From Sediminibacillus massiliensis (GTDB lineage Bacteria > Bacillota > Bacilli > Bacillales > Amphibacillaceae), in contig NZ_LT732535.1 of the NCBI RefSeq assembly GCF_900156915.1, forward strand, positions 2,992,838-3,056,837: a stretch of DNA of 64,000 bases. Direction: 5' to 3'. Every line of letters begins with the position of its first letter. Within the stretch, counting starts at the first letter, position 1. Below the pieces are notes generated by a model. It was not told the origin of the DNA and did not search any database. It worked only from the letters and a program-made list of their open reading frames with translations. Position numbers and translations under genes: made by a program. Below, piece by piece: positions 53,896 to 62,651 of this stretch.

Positions 53896-54032
53896 GTTTG
53901 CTGTCGAAGAATTATGAAGTAATTTATACTAGGGAATTGAGGGAGAGTCATGAGATTAGTGTGAATCTATCATGCACATTCCATGAACCTCCCCCCTCAC
54001 ATCCAAAAAAGAATTTGAAGGGGGTATTGCTT

Positions 54033-54527
54033 ATGAACGAGAAGGAATTGGAAGTGTTGCAGATACTGGAGGGAGACGCCAGGATTTCAATTGAAACGAT
54101 TGCCGATATGGTGGAATTAACAGAGGAAGAGGTTCAGAATATTATTAAGTCGCTGGAAGAAAGGGAAATCATTCTTAACTATCAAACGGTTATAAACTGG
54201 GATAAAGCCCCGATCGATGATGGGGTGGCAGCAATGATCGACGTGAAAGTCGCTCCGAAAAGGGACGTAGGCTTTGATAGTTTAGCAGAAAGGATTTATC
54301 GATTTCCAGAAGTGAAAGCGGTGTACCTCATGTCAGGGGCATATGATTTGTCTGTACAAATTGAAGGTAAATCAATGAAGGAAGTAGCATTCTTTGTTTC
54401 CAACAAGTTGTCGACACTTGATTCTGTTTTATCCACTACTACCCATTTCTTGCTGAAAAAATATAAGCATGATGGCATTATATTCGAATCTGACAAGAAG
54501 GATAAGCGGATAGTGGTGTCTCCATGA
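54033..54527 (+). CDS. alaR: Lrp/AsnC-family regulator AlaR
   Basis: 164 residues from ATG 54033 (GAAGGGGG upstream); the longer frame from 53898 has no ribosome binding site. N-terminal helix-turn-helix (ISIETIADMVELTEEEVQNII) and C-terminal RAM domain (VYLMSGAYDLSVQIEG). It overlaps the aminotransferase gene by 4 bp, the same arrangement as B. subtilis alaR-alaT (yugG-yugH). A hairpin CATGAGATT/AATCTATCATG lies in the upstream region (53949-53975). Confidence 0.85.
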   Translation: MNEKELEVLQILEGDARISIETIADMVELTEEEVQNIIKSLEEREIILNYQTVINWDKAPIDDGVAAMIDVKVAPKRDVGFDSLAERIYRFPEVKAVYLMSGAYDLSVQIEGKSMKEVAFFVSNKLSTLDSVLSTTTHFLLKKYKHDGIIFESDKKDKRIVVSP

Positions 54528-55702
54528 GTAAAGTCACAAGCCCTGTAGATTACTTATCGAAAAATGCATCGACGATCAAACCATCTGGAATCCGCAAGTT
54601 TTTCGACTTGGCAAATCAAATGGAAGATGTGATTTCACTCGGGGTCGGTGAGCCGGATTTTGTCACTAGATGGAATGTTTGTGAAGCTGCTTATGCAGCA
54701 ATGGAAAATGGCTATACGGCATACTCTGCAAACGCAGGATTGTTGGAATTAAGGAAAGCCATCACGGAATACTTACAGCTTCAGTTTAAATTGAGCTATA
54801 GGCCCGAAACAGAAATAATCGTCACAACTGGAGCCAGTCAGGCGATTGACCTTGCCTTGCGTGCTTTCGTCAATCCAGGGGACGAAGTCTTGATAGTAGA
54901 GCCCGGTTTTGTCGCATATGCTCCAATTGTGCAAATGGCAGGGGGAGTCCCTGTCCCCGTTGAAACAAATTCCGAGAATCAATTTAAGTTAACACCGGAA
55001 CAGCTTGAGGCAAAAATTACCGACAATACCAAACTTGTATTGCTCTGTTTTCCCAACAATCCGACCGGTGCAACGATGGATAAACAAGAGCTTGCCAAGA
55101 TTGCGGATGTAGTTGTCAAACACGATTTGTTGGTTTTATCTGACGAAATTTATGCAGAACTTAGCTATGATCAACCTCATGCGAGTATTGCAGGATTAAA
55201 GGATATGAAAGAAAGAACCATCCTTATTTCCGGTTTCTCCAAGGCATTTGCCATGACAGGATGGCGGTTGGGCTACCTGACGGGACCCGAGCCTTTCATT
55301 CAGGCAATGCTGAAGATTCACCAGTACACGATGATGTGTGCTCCGACAATTGCTCAGCATGGAGCATTGGAGGCATTGTCCAATGGCTTGGAAGATGTCC
55401 AAAAAATGGTGACGAGTTACCGGCAGAGGCGAAATTACATTGTCAAAGCATTCAATACAATTGGTCTTGACTGCCATAAGCCTGGAGGGGCTTTTTATGC
55501 TTTTCCTTCTGTGGAACGGACAGGGCTTACCTCGGAGCAGTTCGCGGAGGAGTTGCTTAAAGAGGAAAAAGTGGCAGTAGTGCCTGGCGATGTCTTTGGT
55601 GCCGGAGGCGAAGGGCATGTCCGTTGTTCCTATGCGGCTTCTATGGATGATTTACAAGAGGCTGTTCGGAGAATGGAACGGTTTGTGGCTAAGAGGATAT
55701 AA
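54524..55702 (+). CDS. alaT: Alanine-type aminotransferase AlaT
   Basis: 392 residues, class I/II PLP aminotransferase. Conserved LGVGEPDF, CFPNNPTGAT, the PLP lysine in SGFSKAFAMTGWRLGY and the substrate-carboxylate Arg near the end (HVRCSYA). Exchanges an amino group between alanine and 2-oxoglutarate, if orthology to AlaT holds; other specificities in this family are possible. Coupled to alaR by a 4-bp overlap. Confidence 0.85.
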   Translation: MSKVTSPVDYLSKNASTIKPSGIRKFFDLANQMEDVISLGVGEPDFVTRWNVCEAAYAAMENGYTAYSANAGLLELRKAITEYLQLQFKLSYRPETEIIVTTGASQAIDLALRAFVNPGDEVLIVEPGFVAYAPIVQMAGGVPVPVETNSENQFKLTPEQLEAKITDNTKLVLLCFPNNPTGATMDKQELAKIADVVVKHDLLVLSDEIYAELSYDQPHASIAGLKDMKERTILISGFSKAFAMTGWRLGYLTGPEPFIQAMLKIHQYTMMCAPTIAQHGALEALSNGLEDVQKMVTSYRQRRNYIVKAFNTIGLDCHKPGGAFYAFPSVERTGLTSEQFAEELLKEEKVAVVPGDVFGAGGEGHVRCSYAASMDDLQEAVRRMERFVAKRI

Positions 55703-55706
55703 TGTG

Positions 55707-55748
55707 AAAGGAAGAGCGGCATTTTTAACAAGCTGCTCTTCCTTTTTT
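55707..55748 (+). terminator. Terminator after alaT
   Basis: AAAGGAAGAGC.GC/GC.GCTCTTCCTTT with loop ATTTTTAACAA, followed by TTT. Confidence 0.85.
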
Positions 55749-55750
55749 AA

Positions 55751-56872
55751 CTACATTGAACCTATAGCACCGGTTATGTCATAATCCTCTAGATTAATTT
55801 CCGTTTCCTGTTCAAGTGCCAGTTTGGCTAGTTGTGCCCCGACATAAGGCCCCATTGTAAGGCCGGAAGCACCTAAACCATTTGCGGCAAATACATTAGG
55901 ATGGTCCGGAAGTGCCCCCAACATTGGCAGAAAGCCTGGAGTAAACGGACGGAATCCCACTCTTGCTTCAAGGAAAGTACTATGTGCGAGTCCGGGAGCG
56001 ATACCCAGAGCTTTTTCAAAGATTTCCTTTATGCCGTGGACGGTGATACGATCGTCAAAACCAGTATTATCTTCGTGCGTCGCACCAGCAACTATTCTGT
56101 TATGGTCAAAAGCTAGTAAATAATGGTTGCTTGGAGGAATAACCACAGGCCATCTGCTTGTATCCATATCCGGGATCTCCAAATGAACAATCTGGGCTTT
56201 TTGAAAGTGGAGGTTGAAATCAATACCTAAAGGCTTGAGGATGCTTTTAGCCCAAGCACCAGCAGCTATAATCACTTTATCTGCCTGCAATACGCTTCCG
56301 TTTACCTCCACTCCGGTGACTTTACTGTTTTTCAAATAAAGCCTGGCGTTTCCTTCCATGCATTTAGCCCCATGTCTCATTGCTCCTCTCAACAGGGCAC
56401 TCCTTAATGAACGGCCATCAACCCTTGCAGCGCCGCTTACATGGACCGAACTAAACCCTTCAGCGAGAGGGGGGAACATCTCTCTGGTTTCCGCGGCGTT
56501 TAAGCGGGTGATTTCTCCAATTTCTGGTGCATGCTGCCTCCTTTTAAGGGCTCTTGTTTCCATGCCATCGAGCTTATTTTCATCATGATGGATGCTGATT
56601 GCCCCTACCTGTTTATAGCCTGTTTCGGTTTCTCCCTCTTGTTCCAATTCTCTTATCAAGGAAGGATAATAAGCAGCCCCGCCCCTTGCTAACTGATACC
56701 ATGCCTTGTTCCTTCTTTGGGAAAGCCATGGGCATACAATTCCAGCAGCAGCATCTGTCGCCTGTCCGGAGTCAAACCTGTCAATCACCGTAACATCAGC
56801 ACCTGCTTTAGCGAGACGGAATGCAGTAGATGCACCTAATATTCCTCCTCCGATCACAATATACTCGGCCAT
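55751..56872 (-). CDS. FAD-dependent oxidoreductase of the D-amino acid oxidase/glycine oxidase family
   Basis: 373 residues from ATG 56872, eight bases after AAGGGGT; a longer frame to 57043 would add 57 residues ahead of the FAD motif. N-terminal YIVIGGGILGASTAFRLAKAG and late GLGASGLTMGPYVG are the DAO-family landmarks. Oxidises a primary or secondary amine such as glycine, sarcosine or a D-amino acid; the thiazole pathway enzyme ThiO belongs here but no thi gene is adjacent. Confidence 0.82.
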   Translation of the reverse strand: MAEYIVIGGGILGASTAFRLAKAGADVTVIDRFDSGQATDAAAGIVCPWLSQRRNKAWYQLARGGAAYYPSLIRELEQEGETETGYKQVGAISIHHDENKLDGMETRALKRRQHAPEIGEITRLNAAETREMFPPLAEGFSSVHVSGAARVDGRSLRSALLRGAMRHGAKCMEGNARLYLKNSKVTGVEVNGSVLQADKVIIAAGAWAKSILKPLGIDFNLHFQKAQIVHLEIPDMDTSRWPVVIPPSNHYLLAFDHNRIVAGATHEDNTGFDDRITVHGIKEIFEKALGIAPGLAHSTFLEARVGFRPFTPGFLPMLGALPDHPNVFAANGLGASGLTMGPYVGAQLAKLALEQETEINLEDYDITGAIGSM

Positions 56873-57025
56873 ATGAGTCAACCCCTTGCTATTATTTTCT
56901 ATAATCGATTGTTGGTAAATGGAAGTATTAACTATTATAGTGTGCCTGAGGTGTTTTTTTTGTACAAGTGATACCTTTTTCTTTTCATAGGAATTGCTTG
57001 GAAGGAGATACTGAAAAGGAAGTTC

Positions 57026-57078
57026 GTTTGTTTTACAAACCAATGTTTGTGGGTTATAATCACGTCTGTTATTATAAT
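57026..57078 (+). promoter_or_regulatory. TcyABC promoter with three GTTTGT/ACAAAC half-sites
   Basis: TTTACA (57032-57037), 17 bp, TATAAT (57055-57060); a second TATAAT lies at 57073-57078. GTTTGT (57026), ACAAAC (57035) and GTTTGT (57045) alternate in orientation at 9-10 bp and cover the -35 and spacer, suggesting a repressor site. Confidence 0.55.
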
Positions 57079-57106
57079 TCCGATAAAAATACTGGGGGTT
57101 TAGACC

Positions 57107-57949
57107 ATGAAGAAATTTAGTACTTGGCTCATTATGTTGGGCTTAATACTTGTTATTGCCGCATGTGGTACAAATGAAGAAAATGGCGGTTCAGAGAACC
57201 AAGAGGAACAAGAAACCGCTGAAAATGGAGGAGAGGGCGACAACAGCCTGTATGATCAGGTCATGGAAGAAGGCGTTCTTACCATCGGCACGGAAGGAAC
57301 ATATGCCCCTTTTACTTTTCATAATGAAGAAGGCGAATTGACGGGTTATGATGTGGAAATTATTCGTGAAATTGCCAACCGGATGGGCGTTGAGGCTGAA
57401 TTCGAGGAAACACAATGGGATTCAATGTTTGCTGGTTTAAATGCTGAACGTTTCGACCTAATTGCTAATCAGGTTGGTATAAATGAAGACCGTTTGGAAA
57501 ACTATGACTTCTCCAACCCGTACACCTATTCCTCGGCTGTAGTAGTAGTGCCTAAGAATAACGAAGACATCCAATCGTTTGAAGATTTGGAAGGAAAGCG
57601 ATCTGCACAGTCTTTGACAAGCAACTATGGAGCTATTGCCAAAGAGAATGGAGCAGAGATCATCCAAGTGGAAGGGCTGGCCCAATCAATTGAGTTAATC
57701 AAACAAGGCCGTGCAGATGTAACGGTAAACGACAAATTGGCGGTATTGGATTATATAAAACAGCAAGGGGATGCCAATATTGAAATTGCTGCTGAAGAGG
57801 AGGAGGCCTCTGAATCAGCTTTTGCATTCAACAAAGGCAATGAAGAACTAGTGGAGGCTGTCAACGAGCAGTTGGAAGCGATGAGGGAAGATGGCACCTT
57901 AGAGGAAATTTCCAAAGAATGGTTTGGTGAAGATGTATCTTCTCAATAA
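57107..57949 (+). CDS. tcyA: Amino acid (probably cystine) ABC transporter binding lipoprotein
   Basis: 280 residues. Lipobox IAAC with C20, acidic linker 25-48, then a family 3 solute-binding domain (GTEGTYAPFTFHNEEGELTGYD; NYDFSNPYTYSSAV; SAQSLTSNYGAIAKENGAE). The AQSLTSNYG segment resembles B. subtilis TcyA. Very acidic, as in proteins exposed to salt. ATG preceded by TGGGGG. First gene of a three-gene importer. Confidence 0.75.
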   Translation: MKKFSTWLIMLGLILVIAACGTNEENGGSENQEEQETAENGGEGDNSLYDQVMEEGVLTIGTEGTYAPFTFHNEEGELTGYDVEIIREIANRMGVEAEFEETQWDSMFAGLNAERFDLIANQVGINEDRLENYDFSNPYTYSSAVVVVPKNNEDIQSFEDLEGKRSAQSLTSNYGAIAKENGAEIIQVEGLAQSIELIKQGRADVTVNDKLAVLDYIKQQGDANIEIAAEEEEASESAFAFNKGNEELVEAVNEQLEAMREDGTLEEISKEWFGEDVSSQ

Positions 57950-58637
57950 CCTATTATTTACGATAACCGCAAATATGGAGGGATGGGAGTTATTTAAGAA
58001 CTCCCTGCTTCCCATGATTACTGGAGGAATCAAATATACGATTCCTCTTACTCTTATTTCTTTTGTTGTAGGTATAGTGTTGGCATTGTTAACAGCAATG
58101 ATGAGGTTGTCCGGTTCCAGGGTCCTGCGGGCTCCTGCTGTGGCATACGTGTCGGCGATAAGAGGGACGCCGATGCTTGTCCAGTTATTTATCGTTTTCT
58201 ATGGTTTGCCAAGTTTGAATATTACGATTGACCCTTTTCCAAGTGCAATTATTGCCTTTTCCTTAAACGTCGGAGCCTACGCTTCTGAAATTATCCGTGC
58301 TTCCATCCAATCGATACCAAAGGGCCAGTGGGAAGCTGGTTATACAGTTGGAATGACATACAACACTACTATGAGAAGGATTATACTGCCTCAGGCTGCA
58401 AGGGTATCCATTCCTCCGCTTTCCAATACATTCATCAGTCTGGTCAAGGATACATCGCTCGCTTCTTTGATTCTTGTTACAGAATTGTTTAGAAGAGCAC
58501 AGGAAATTGCGGCGAGAACCTATGATTTTATGTTAATTTATGTAGAGGCAGCTATACTGTATTGGATCATTTGTTTTCTATTATCACTGGTTCAAGAATT
58601 CATTGAACGTCGTCTTGCAAGATATACGGCCAGGTAG
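57933..58637 (+). CDS. tcyB: Amino acid ABC transporter permease (TcyB-like)
   Basis: 234 residues from ATG 57933, overlapping tcyA by 17 bp; 57975 is an alternative start. His/Glu/Gln/Arg-type permease with about five helices and the EAA-type loop ([24 protein letters not shown], split here after RR). Length equals B. subtilis TcyB. Confidence 0.78.
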   Translation: MYLLNNLLFTITANMEGWELFKNSLLPMITGGIKYTIPLTLISFVVGIVLALLTAMMRLSGSRVLRAPAVAYVSAIRGTPMLVQLFIVFYGLPSLNITIDPFPSAIIAFSLNVGAYASEIIRASIQSIPKGQWEAGYTVGMTYNTTMRRIILPQAARVSIPPLSNTFISLVKDTSLASLILVTELFRRAQEIAARTYDFMLIYVEAAILYWIICFLLSLVQEFIERRLARYTAR

Positions 58638-58648
58638 AGGAGGAGCGA

Positions 58649-59398
58649 TTGATGTTTTTATCGATAAAAGGATTGGCCAAATCTTTTGGAGAATTGGAAG
58701 TACTAAAGGAAATAGATGTAGATATCGAAAAAGGACAGGTAATGTCGATCATCGGGCCATCGGGGTCAGGTAAAACGACACTGCTCCGTTGTTTAAATGC
58801 TCTGGAGAAACCAAGCAAGGGAATTTTCACTTTCAACGATGGAATGACACTTGATTTCAGTAAGAAAATCACACGGAAAGAGTGGTTGGAACTCAGAAGG
58901 AAATCCGGGATGGTTTTTCAATCTTATAACTTGTTTCCTCATAAGACAGCTTTGGAAAATGTAACAGAAGGTCCCATTGTTGTTCAAAAAAGAAACAAAC
59001 AAGAAGTTAGAGAAATGGCTGTCGACTTATTGGAAAAGGTTGGATTGAAGGATAAAATGGATTTATACCCTCATCAACTATCGGGTGGTCAACAGCAGCG
59101 GGTTGGGATTGCCAGAGCATTGGCGATAGAACCTGAACTTATGTTGTTTGATGAACCAACTTCCGCTCTCGATCCGGAGTTGATCGGAGAAGTGTTAACG
59201 GTAATCAAAGATCTTGCCAGAGAAGGCTGGACAATGGTGATTGTCACGCATGAACTACATTTTGCTGAACAAGTATCTGACCAGGTACTTTTCATGGATG
59301 GAGGATATATAGTCGAGAAAGGCACCCCTGAGCAGGTGCTGAAAGCTCCAAAAGAAAAGCGGACACAGCAATTCCTACAAAGAATCCTACATCCTTAA
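58649..59398 (+). CDS. tcyC: Amino acid ABC transporter ATP-binding protein (TcyC-like)
   Basis: 249 residues. Walker [10 protein letters not shown], signature [15 protein letters not shown], Walker [15 protein letters not shown], switch His in VTHE. GAGGAGGAGC precedes the ATG. Energises the cystine-type importer; terminator follows. Confidence 0.82.
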   Translation: MMFLSIKGLAKSFGELEVLKEIDVDIEKGQVMSIIGPSGSGKTTLLRCLNALEKPSKGIFTFNDGMTLDFSKKITRKEWLELRRKSGMVFQSYNLFPHKTALENVTEGPIVVQKRNKQEVREMAVDLLEKVGLKDKMDLYPHQLSGGQQQRVGIARALAIEPELMLFDEPTSALDPELIGEVLTVIKDLAREGWTMVIVTHELHFAEQVSDQVLFMDGGYIVEKGTPEQVLKAPKEKRTQQFLQRILHP

Positions 59399-59433
59399 TA
59401 AAGCAGTCTCCCCTAAAAGGAGGCTGCTTTAAT
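59398..59433 (+). terminator. Terminator of the tcyABC-like operon
   Basis: AAAGCAG.CTCC/GGAG.CTGCTTT stem with loop CCTAAAA, then AATTATT. Confidence 0.75.
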
Positions 59434-59467
59434 TATTACAAAAAGTTTTTGGAACAGCGACGTAAAA

Positions 59468-59688
59468 ACCATAGACTGCGAACTAACTTCAGTGTGACTT
59501 CCTATCATCCTTTTCGGATTGAGTGGTAAGCCGACGCTGCGGAAAAATACTCGCTTTCCGTGGGTCACTTCAAACCACCGGCTGTGGGGTCTTCAGACTG
59601 TTCCTTTCCCACAGGAGTCTCGCATTTTTCCGCAGCTCGGTATAGTTTTCTAATTAGGTGAGAAGTGATCCTGAAATGTGTCTAACTT
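59468..59688 (+). repeat. Interspersed repeat A, copy 3 (left part of composite)
   Basis: Begins CCATAGACTGC; core CTCGCTTTCCGTGGG, then a shortened middle (about 30 bp less than copies 1 and 2), then GGGGTCTTCAGACTGTTCC and ends GTGTCTAAC. With the following segments it fills 59434-60204, which has no gene. Confidence 0.8.
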
Positions 59689-59759
59689 GGTTCTCCATAT
59701 CAAAAACGGAGAAAACATTTACTAGGGAGGCAGATAGCCAGACTCCTGTGGTTATTTGA

Positions 59760-59862
59760 CAGCACTCACTGCGTGTCTTCGGGACTGCCTTACTCCTACA
59801 CTTTAAAAAGTCATCCATGAATTTACACCTCAAGACAGAAAATCGAACTTTTTTCCCAAAGT
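59760..59862 (+). repeat. Repeat B, copy 3, with left extension
   Basis: CACTTTAAAAAG, CCATGAATTTACACC and CAGAAAATCGAACTTTTTT correspond to 1300-1360 and 1527-1585; the left part (TCACTGCGTGTCTTCGGGACTGCC) aligns with 1487-1515. Confidence 0.6.
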
Positions 59863-59974
59863 AATAAAAGCAATTTTCCAATGCTAGGATGTTTTTTGAT
59901 TAATTGAAAGGAAATACTACAATATGTATAACATAGGTATGCCTAACATCAAAATTCAGAAAAACCTTAACAGC

Positions 59975-60083
59975 GAAGGCAGAATACGCAGACTCTTATG
60001 GGAACAGCACGAGTCCGAAGACCCTGCAAGAAGCGCACTTTGCTGATGAGGAGGCTGAGGCCGGGCCCATGGAAAGCGAAGTG
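59975..60083 (-). repeat. Repeat A core, inverted copy
   Basis: GCAGACTCTTATGGGAACAG, GAAGACCCTGC, GAGGAGGCTGAGGC and ATGGAAAGCGAAG are the reverse-complement counterparts of the repeat A core. Together with 59468-59688 it makes a large inverted-repeat composite. Confidence 0.7.
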
Positions 60084-60166
60084 TTCTGCCGCAGCGAGTG
60101 CATGCGCTCAACAATAATCAGAACATCAAGAAATAAAATTGTCACTATGTCGCAGTTTGCCTCAAC
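60084..60166 (+). repeat. Repeat tail T, copy 2
   Basis: TTCTGCCGCAGCG, ATGCGCTCAACAAT, CAGAACATCAAGAAATAAAATTGTC; matches 39772-39850 nearly base for base over most of its length. Confidence 0.7.
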
Positions 60167-60204
60167 TATAAAACTCAAAATGGTAAAAGCATGTGATAAG
60201 AGTT

Positions 60205-60248
60205 TATATAAAAAGGCTGTATCAGGAATGGCCTGATACAGCCTTTGG
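60205..60248 (-). terminator. Terminator of the yjzC-like gene
   Basis: On the minus strand AAAGGCTGTATCAGG/CCTGATACAGCCTTT with loop CCATT, followed by TTATAT. Confidence 0.85.
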
Positions 60249-60254
60249 GACGAT

Positions 60255-60440
60255 TTAGGAAGCTTTTACCCAATATACCGCTTTGTGAGTGGTTGGTGAC
60301 GGCGGGAATTGTTCACCTTGTTCTACATTGATTTCTGTGTCGTCGTTTTGTGATGAATCTTCTTCGTGTACAAAGCCGTCTACCTTATAGGTCCCGTTTT
60401 CAGGAACATTTTCTCCAGTCTTAAAACGATTGTCTGCCAT
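60255..60440 (-). CDS. YjzC-like small protein
   Basis: 61 residues. RFKTGENVPENGTYKVDGF at the N-terminus and GEQFPPSPTTHKAVYW at the end match the YjzC family of small Bacillus proteins of unknown function, often induced late in growth. CGGAGGTG precedes the ATG at 60440. Confidence 0.75.
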   Translation of the reverse strand: MADNRFKTGENVPENGTYKVDGFVHEEDSSQNDDTEINVEQGEQFPPSPTTHKAVYWVKAS

Positions 60441-60557
60441 TGGTAAACACCTCCGTAAAAATTGTGGAAAAGTATTGATCTACTTTTCGTTACATTAGAC
60501 TATTTCACCTTTTTGGGGAATTCAAACAACTATTCACTAATGTTAACAAATTGTAAT

Positions 60558-61028
60558 TTAATTCTTCCACAACGTCTTGAGATTGGACCACGCTTTTTTG
60601 ATAGGAGAGGAATCTGATAGTTCTTGCTCTTCAACTGTATTTTCGTCAACATCTTCTTCCGCTTCTTCTAAATATATATTCTCTTTATCGATAGCATGAT
60701 CACTTGTCAAAATCGCTCCAAGATCTGTTTTCGCTTCTTTATTTGTAATGGAAGAATATTGGATTCCCGCCTCTCTTGCCATGTTCTTATAATCCTTTAG
60801 AAATCTTGAGTTGATATTTCCATTAAACAGCAGTCTGGAATCAGGATGTTCTTTCATCCCGGCTAGAAGCTCATCATGTCCTTTGTTTTTCATTACCTGG
60901 CCTTTAGTAAGAGCAAGGATCACTCTTTCCCTCAATGTGCCGAGATATCGTTTCCTTTCACCTGGTTTGGTTTGTTTTGCCCCATATATTCCTTCCTGGA
61001 TATAGTCGTCTACATCTTTTCTGCTCAC
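60558..61028 (-). CDS. yueI: YueI-family protein (DUF1694)
   Basis: 156 residues. The family opening (DDYIQEGIYGAKQTKPGERKR, ending RYLGTLRERVILALTKGQV) is clear; function unknown. I prefer the GTG at 61028, nine bases after AAGGAG, over the ATG at 61037, which abuts that site. A long acidic linker (about 124-144) precedes the C-terminus. Divergent from mscL. Confidence 0.82.
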   Translation of the reverse strand: MSRKDVDDYIQEGIYGAKQTKPGERKRYLGTLRERVILALTKGQVMKNKGHDELLAGMKEHPDSRLLFNGNINSRFLKDYKNMAREAGIQYSSITNKEAKTDLGAILTSDHAIDKENIYLEEAEEDVDENTVEEQELSDSSPIKKAWSNLKTLWKN

Positions 61029-61211
61029 TACTATCATCTCCTTACTTCAAACTCATAATATGTAGTTTAAGCCATTTTCTATATGTTCCCCTTGTTATTA
61101 ACCTATATAACATTGTATCCTCATGGTCTGACAAGCCAGGGCATACTATATACAAAAGCTTGCTTGTATCCTCATTATAAGGATTTGAAGAAAGGGGGAA
61201 AAGCTATCCGA

Positions 61212-61712
61212 TTGTTGGGAGAGTTCCGTCAGTTTGTCATGAAGGGAAGTGCTGCGGAAATAGGCATAGGGATGGTGCTTGGGGCAACATTCAGCAACTT
61301 GATTGATTCTTTCGTTACAGATATACTTCTCCCTCCTATAGGTCTGGTGATGGCGAAGATGAATTTCTCCAACTTGTATATCAGTCTCAATGGCACCCAT
61401 TATCGGACATTGACTGATGCACAGGAAGCGGGAGCAGTTACGATAAACTACGGTTTGTTCATTACCTCATTTATCCGATTTCTATTGATTCTATTCGCCA
61501 TTTTCATTGTCATCAGGCAACTGAACAGGTGGAAAAAGCCGAACCAGGATCCGGTCGCAGCGATGACAAAGAAAGAATGCTCCTATTGTGGAATGGGAAT
61601 TCCAACGAAGGCAGTCAAATGTCCCTATTGCATTTCGGATGTAAACAAACCGGCCGAAAGCGCAACAGACAAGCAAGTAAACAGAAAAAAAGCAATGATA
61701 AGAATTAAGTGA
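61212..61712 (+). CDS. mscL: Large-conductance mechanosensitive channel MscL with zinc-ribbon tail
   Basis: 166 residues from TTG 61212, which gives the MLGEFRQFVMKGSAAEIGIG opening expected for MscL (AAAGGGGGAAA upstream at 61190-61200). Two membrane helices (about 18-42 and 75-97) form the channel that opens on hypo-osmotic shock. After the usual C-terminal helix an extra ~45 residues carry CSYCG...CPYC, a zinc-ribbon; B. subtilis MscL, about 130 residues, lacks it. The tail is cytoplasmic. The far-upstream start at 61083 would add 43 residues and is rejected. Confidence 0.88.
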   Translation: MLGEFRQFVMKGSAAEIGIGMVLGATFSNLIDSFVTDILLPPIGLVMAKMNFSNLYISLNGTHYRTLTDAQEAGAVTINYGLFITSFIRFLLILFAIFIVIRQLNRWKKPNQDPVAAMTKKECSYCGMGIPTKAVKCPYCISDVNKPAESATDKQVNRKKAMIRIK

Positions 61713-61744
61713 GAAAAGACGAGCGGTATGCTCGTCTTTGTTTA
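61713..61744. terminator. Bidirectional terminator between mscL and the YfhD-like gene
   Basis: AAAGACGAGC/GCTCGTCTTT with loop GGTAT, Ts on the right and As on the left. Confidence 0.82.
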
Positions 61745-61897
61745 ATGCCGTTTGTGTTTTTCAGCACGTTCGTTGGCTTTTTTCATTCGTTCCATTGCTT
61801 CCATGTCTTCTGAGTCTGCCAGTTCGTAGGAAAATTCCACTTCATCTGTTTTTTCAATGTTCTGCAATGCGTCTTTGGCTTCGTCTCTGCGATCCAT
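61742..61897 (-). CDS. YfhD-like small acidic protein
   Basis: 51 residues, minus strand, ATG 61897 with AAAGGAAT upstream. Highly charged; EVEFSYELADSEDMEAMERMKKANER (broken after EELAD-type turn) resembles the YfhD family of small Bacillus proteins, of unknown role. No cysteine or membrane helix. Convergent with mscL; its stop lies within the shared terminator. Confidence 0.65.
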   Translation of the reverse strand: MDRRDEAKDALQNIEKTDEVEFSYELADSEDMEAMERMKKANERAEKHKRH

Positions 61898-62004
61898 TCT
61901 ATCATTCCTTTCCATCAGAAGGATTAGAATAAGGGTTGCTTATTCTTTATTTAATATGGAAGGAGTGAGGAGAAGTATTCACAGGTTGAGTGTTATTTTA
62001 TTGG

Positions 62005-62040
62005 AAAAAGAAAAGGCTGGCAGTTATGCCAGCCTCGTTT
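62005..62040 (-). terminator. Terminator of the small gene at 62045-62203
   Basis: On the minus strand AGGCTGGC/GCCAGCCT with loop ATAACT, followed by TTTTCTTTTT. Confidence 0.8.
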
Positions 62041-62044
62041 TATC

Positions 62045-62203
62045 TCATTCAAAATCATCGGGGTTTTTTTCTGATGGGTTCTGTTTGTCGCTTTCTACTT
62101 GGCGTTCCGGATCATAATCTTTATTGGGATCTTTTCTTTTTTGTTCCTGTTCAGGAGAATTTCCATTGTTTCCTCCTGTTACTTTGTCCTTATTATCTGC
62201 CAT
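62045..62203 (-). CDS. Small hydrophilic protein (52 aa), unknown
   Basis: ATG 62203, with GAGGTG about ten bases before; a terminator follows. Composition is extreme: mostly Asp, Glu, Lys, Asn, Gln and Pro, no hydrophobic core, so probably disordered. Similar short proteins in Bacillus are linked to stress or sporulation, but no family is recognised. Confidence 0.6.
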   Translation of the reverse strand: MADNKDKVTGGNNGNSPEQEQKRKDPNKDYDPERQVESDKQNPSEKNPDDFE

Positions 62204-62228
62204 GATTCATGCACCTCGCTAAGTCGTT

Positions 62229-62651
62229 TTATTGTTTGTCGGATTTTTTGATTTCGCTCAGAGCGCTTTCCGCTGACTGGTCGTTTCCGCTGACTGCTAA
62301 GTCACCAAGGGAAACAACCCCTTTTAATTGATCGTTTTCTGTGACAAGCAGCCGCTTAATTTGATGGTCCTGCATCAATCGGGAAGCTTCTTCTACGTCC
62401 ATATCCGGAAGGCCTGTAATAACTTTTTCTGTCATTACCTGCTGAGCCTCTACGCTATTGGCTTTAAAATCTTTTGCTAAGCCACGTCGAACAATATCTC
62501 TATCTGTTACAACGCCTACCAGTTTGTCTTCACTGACGACTGGCAGGAAACCAACATCATGTGCATCCATTTCTCTTGCCAACGTTTCTAAGCTGTCCGA
62601 GGGTTTCACTTCCGCTACATTGGTTACCATTACATCTTGTAGAGCTGTCAT
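62229..62651 (-). CDS. yhcV: CBS-domain protein (YhcV-like)
   Basis: 140 residues from ATG 62651, after AAGGAGG. Two CBS domains (about 8-62 and 73-128): VMVTNVAEVKPSDSL...GFLPVVSEDKLVGVVTDRDIVRRG style motif and VMTEKVITGLPDMDVEEAS...LLVTEND. CBS pairs bind adenosyl nucleotides and act as energy sensors. Same length as B. subtilis YhcV, which has no assigned function. Confidence 0.82.
   Translation of the reverse strand: MTALQDVMVTNVAEVKPSDSLETLAREMDAHDVGFLPVVSEDKLVGVVTDRDIVRRGLAKDFKANSVEAQQVMTEKVITGLPDMDVEEASRLMQDHQIKRLLVTENDQLKGVVSLGDLAVSGNDQSAESALSEIKKSDKQ

Noticed and set aside
59434-60254. Transposase remnant in the composite repeat
   Set aside because: No frame in either direction gives transposase-like sequence; only repeat segments are seen.
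61083-61211. Long N-terminal extension of MscL
   Set aside because: The added residues do not occur in MscL, lack a ribosome binding site and cover the divergent promoter region; TTG 61212 fits the family start.
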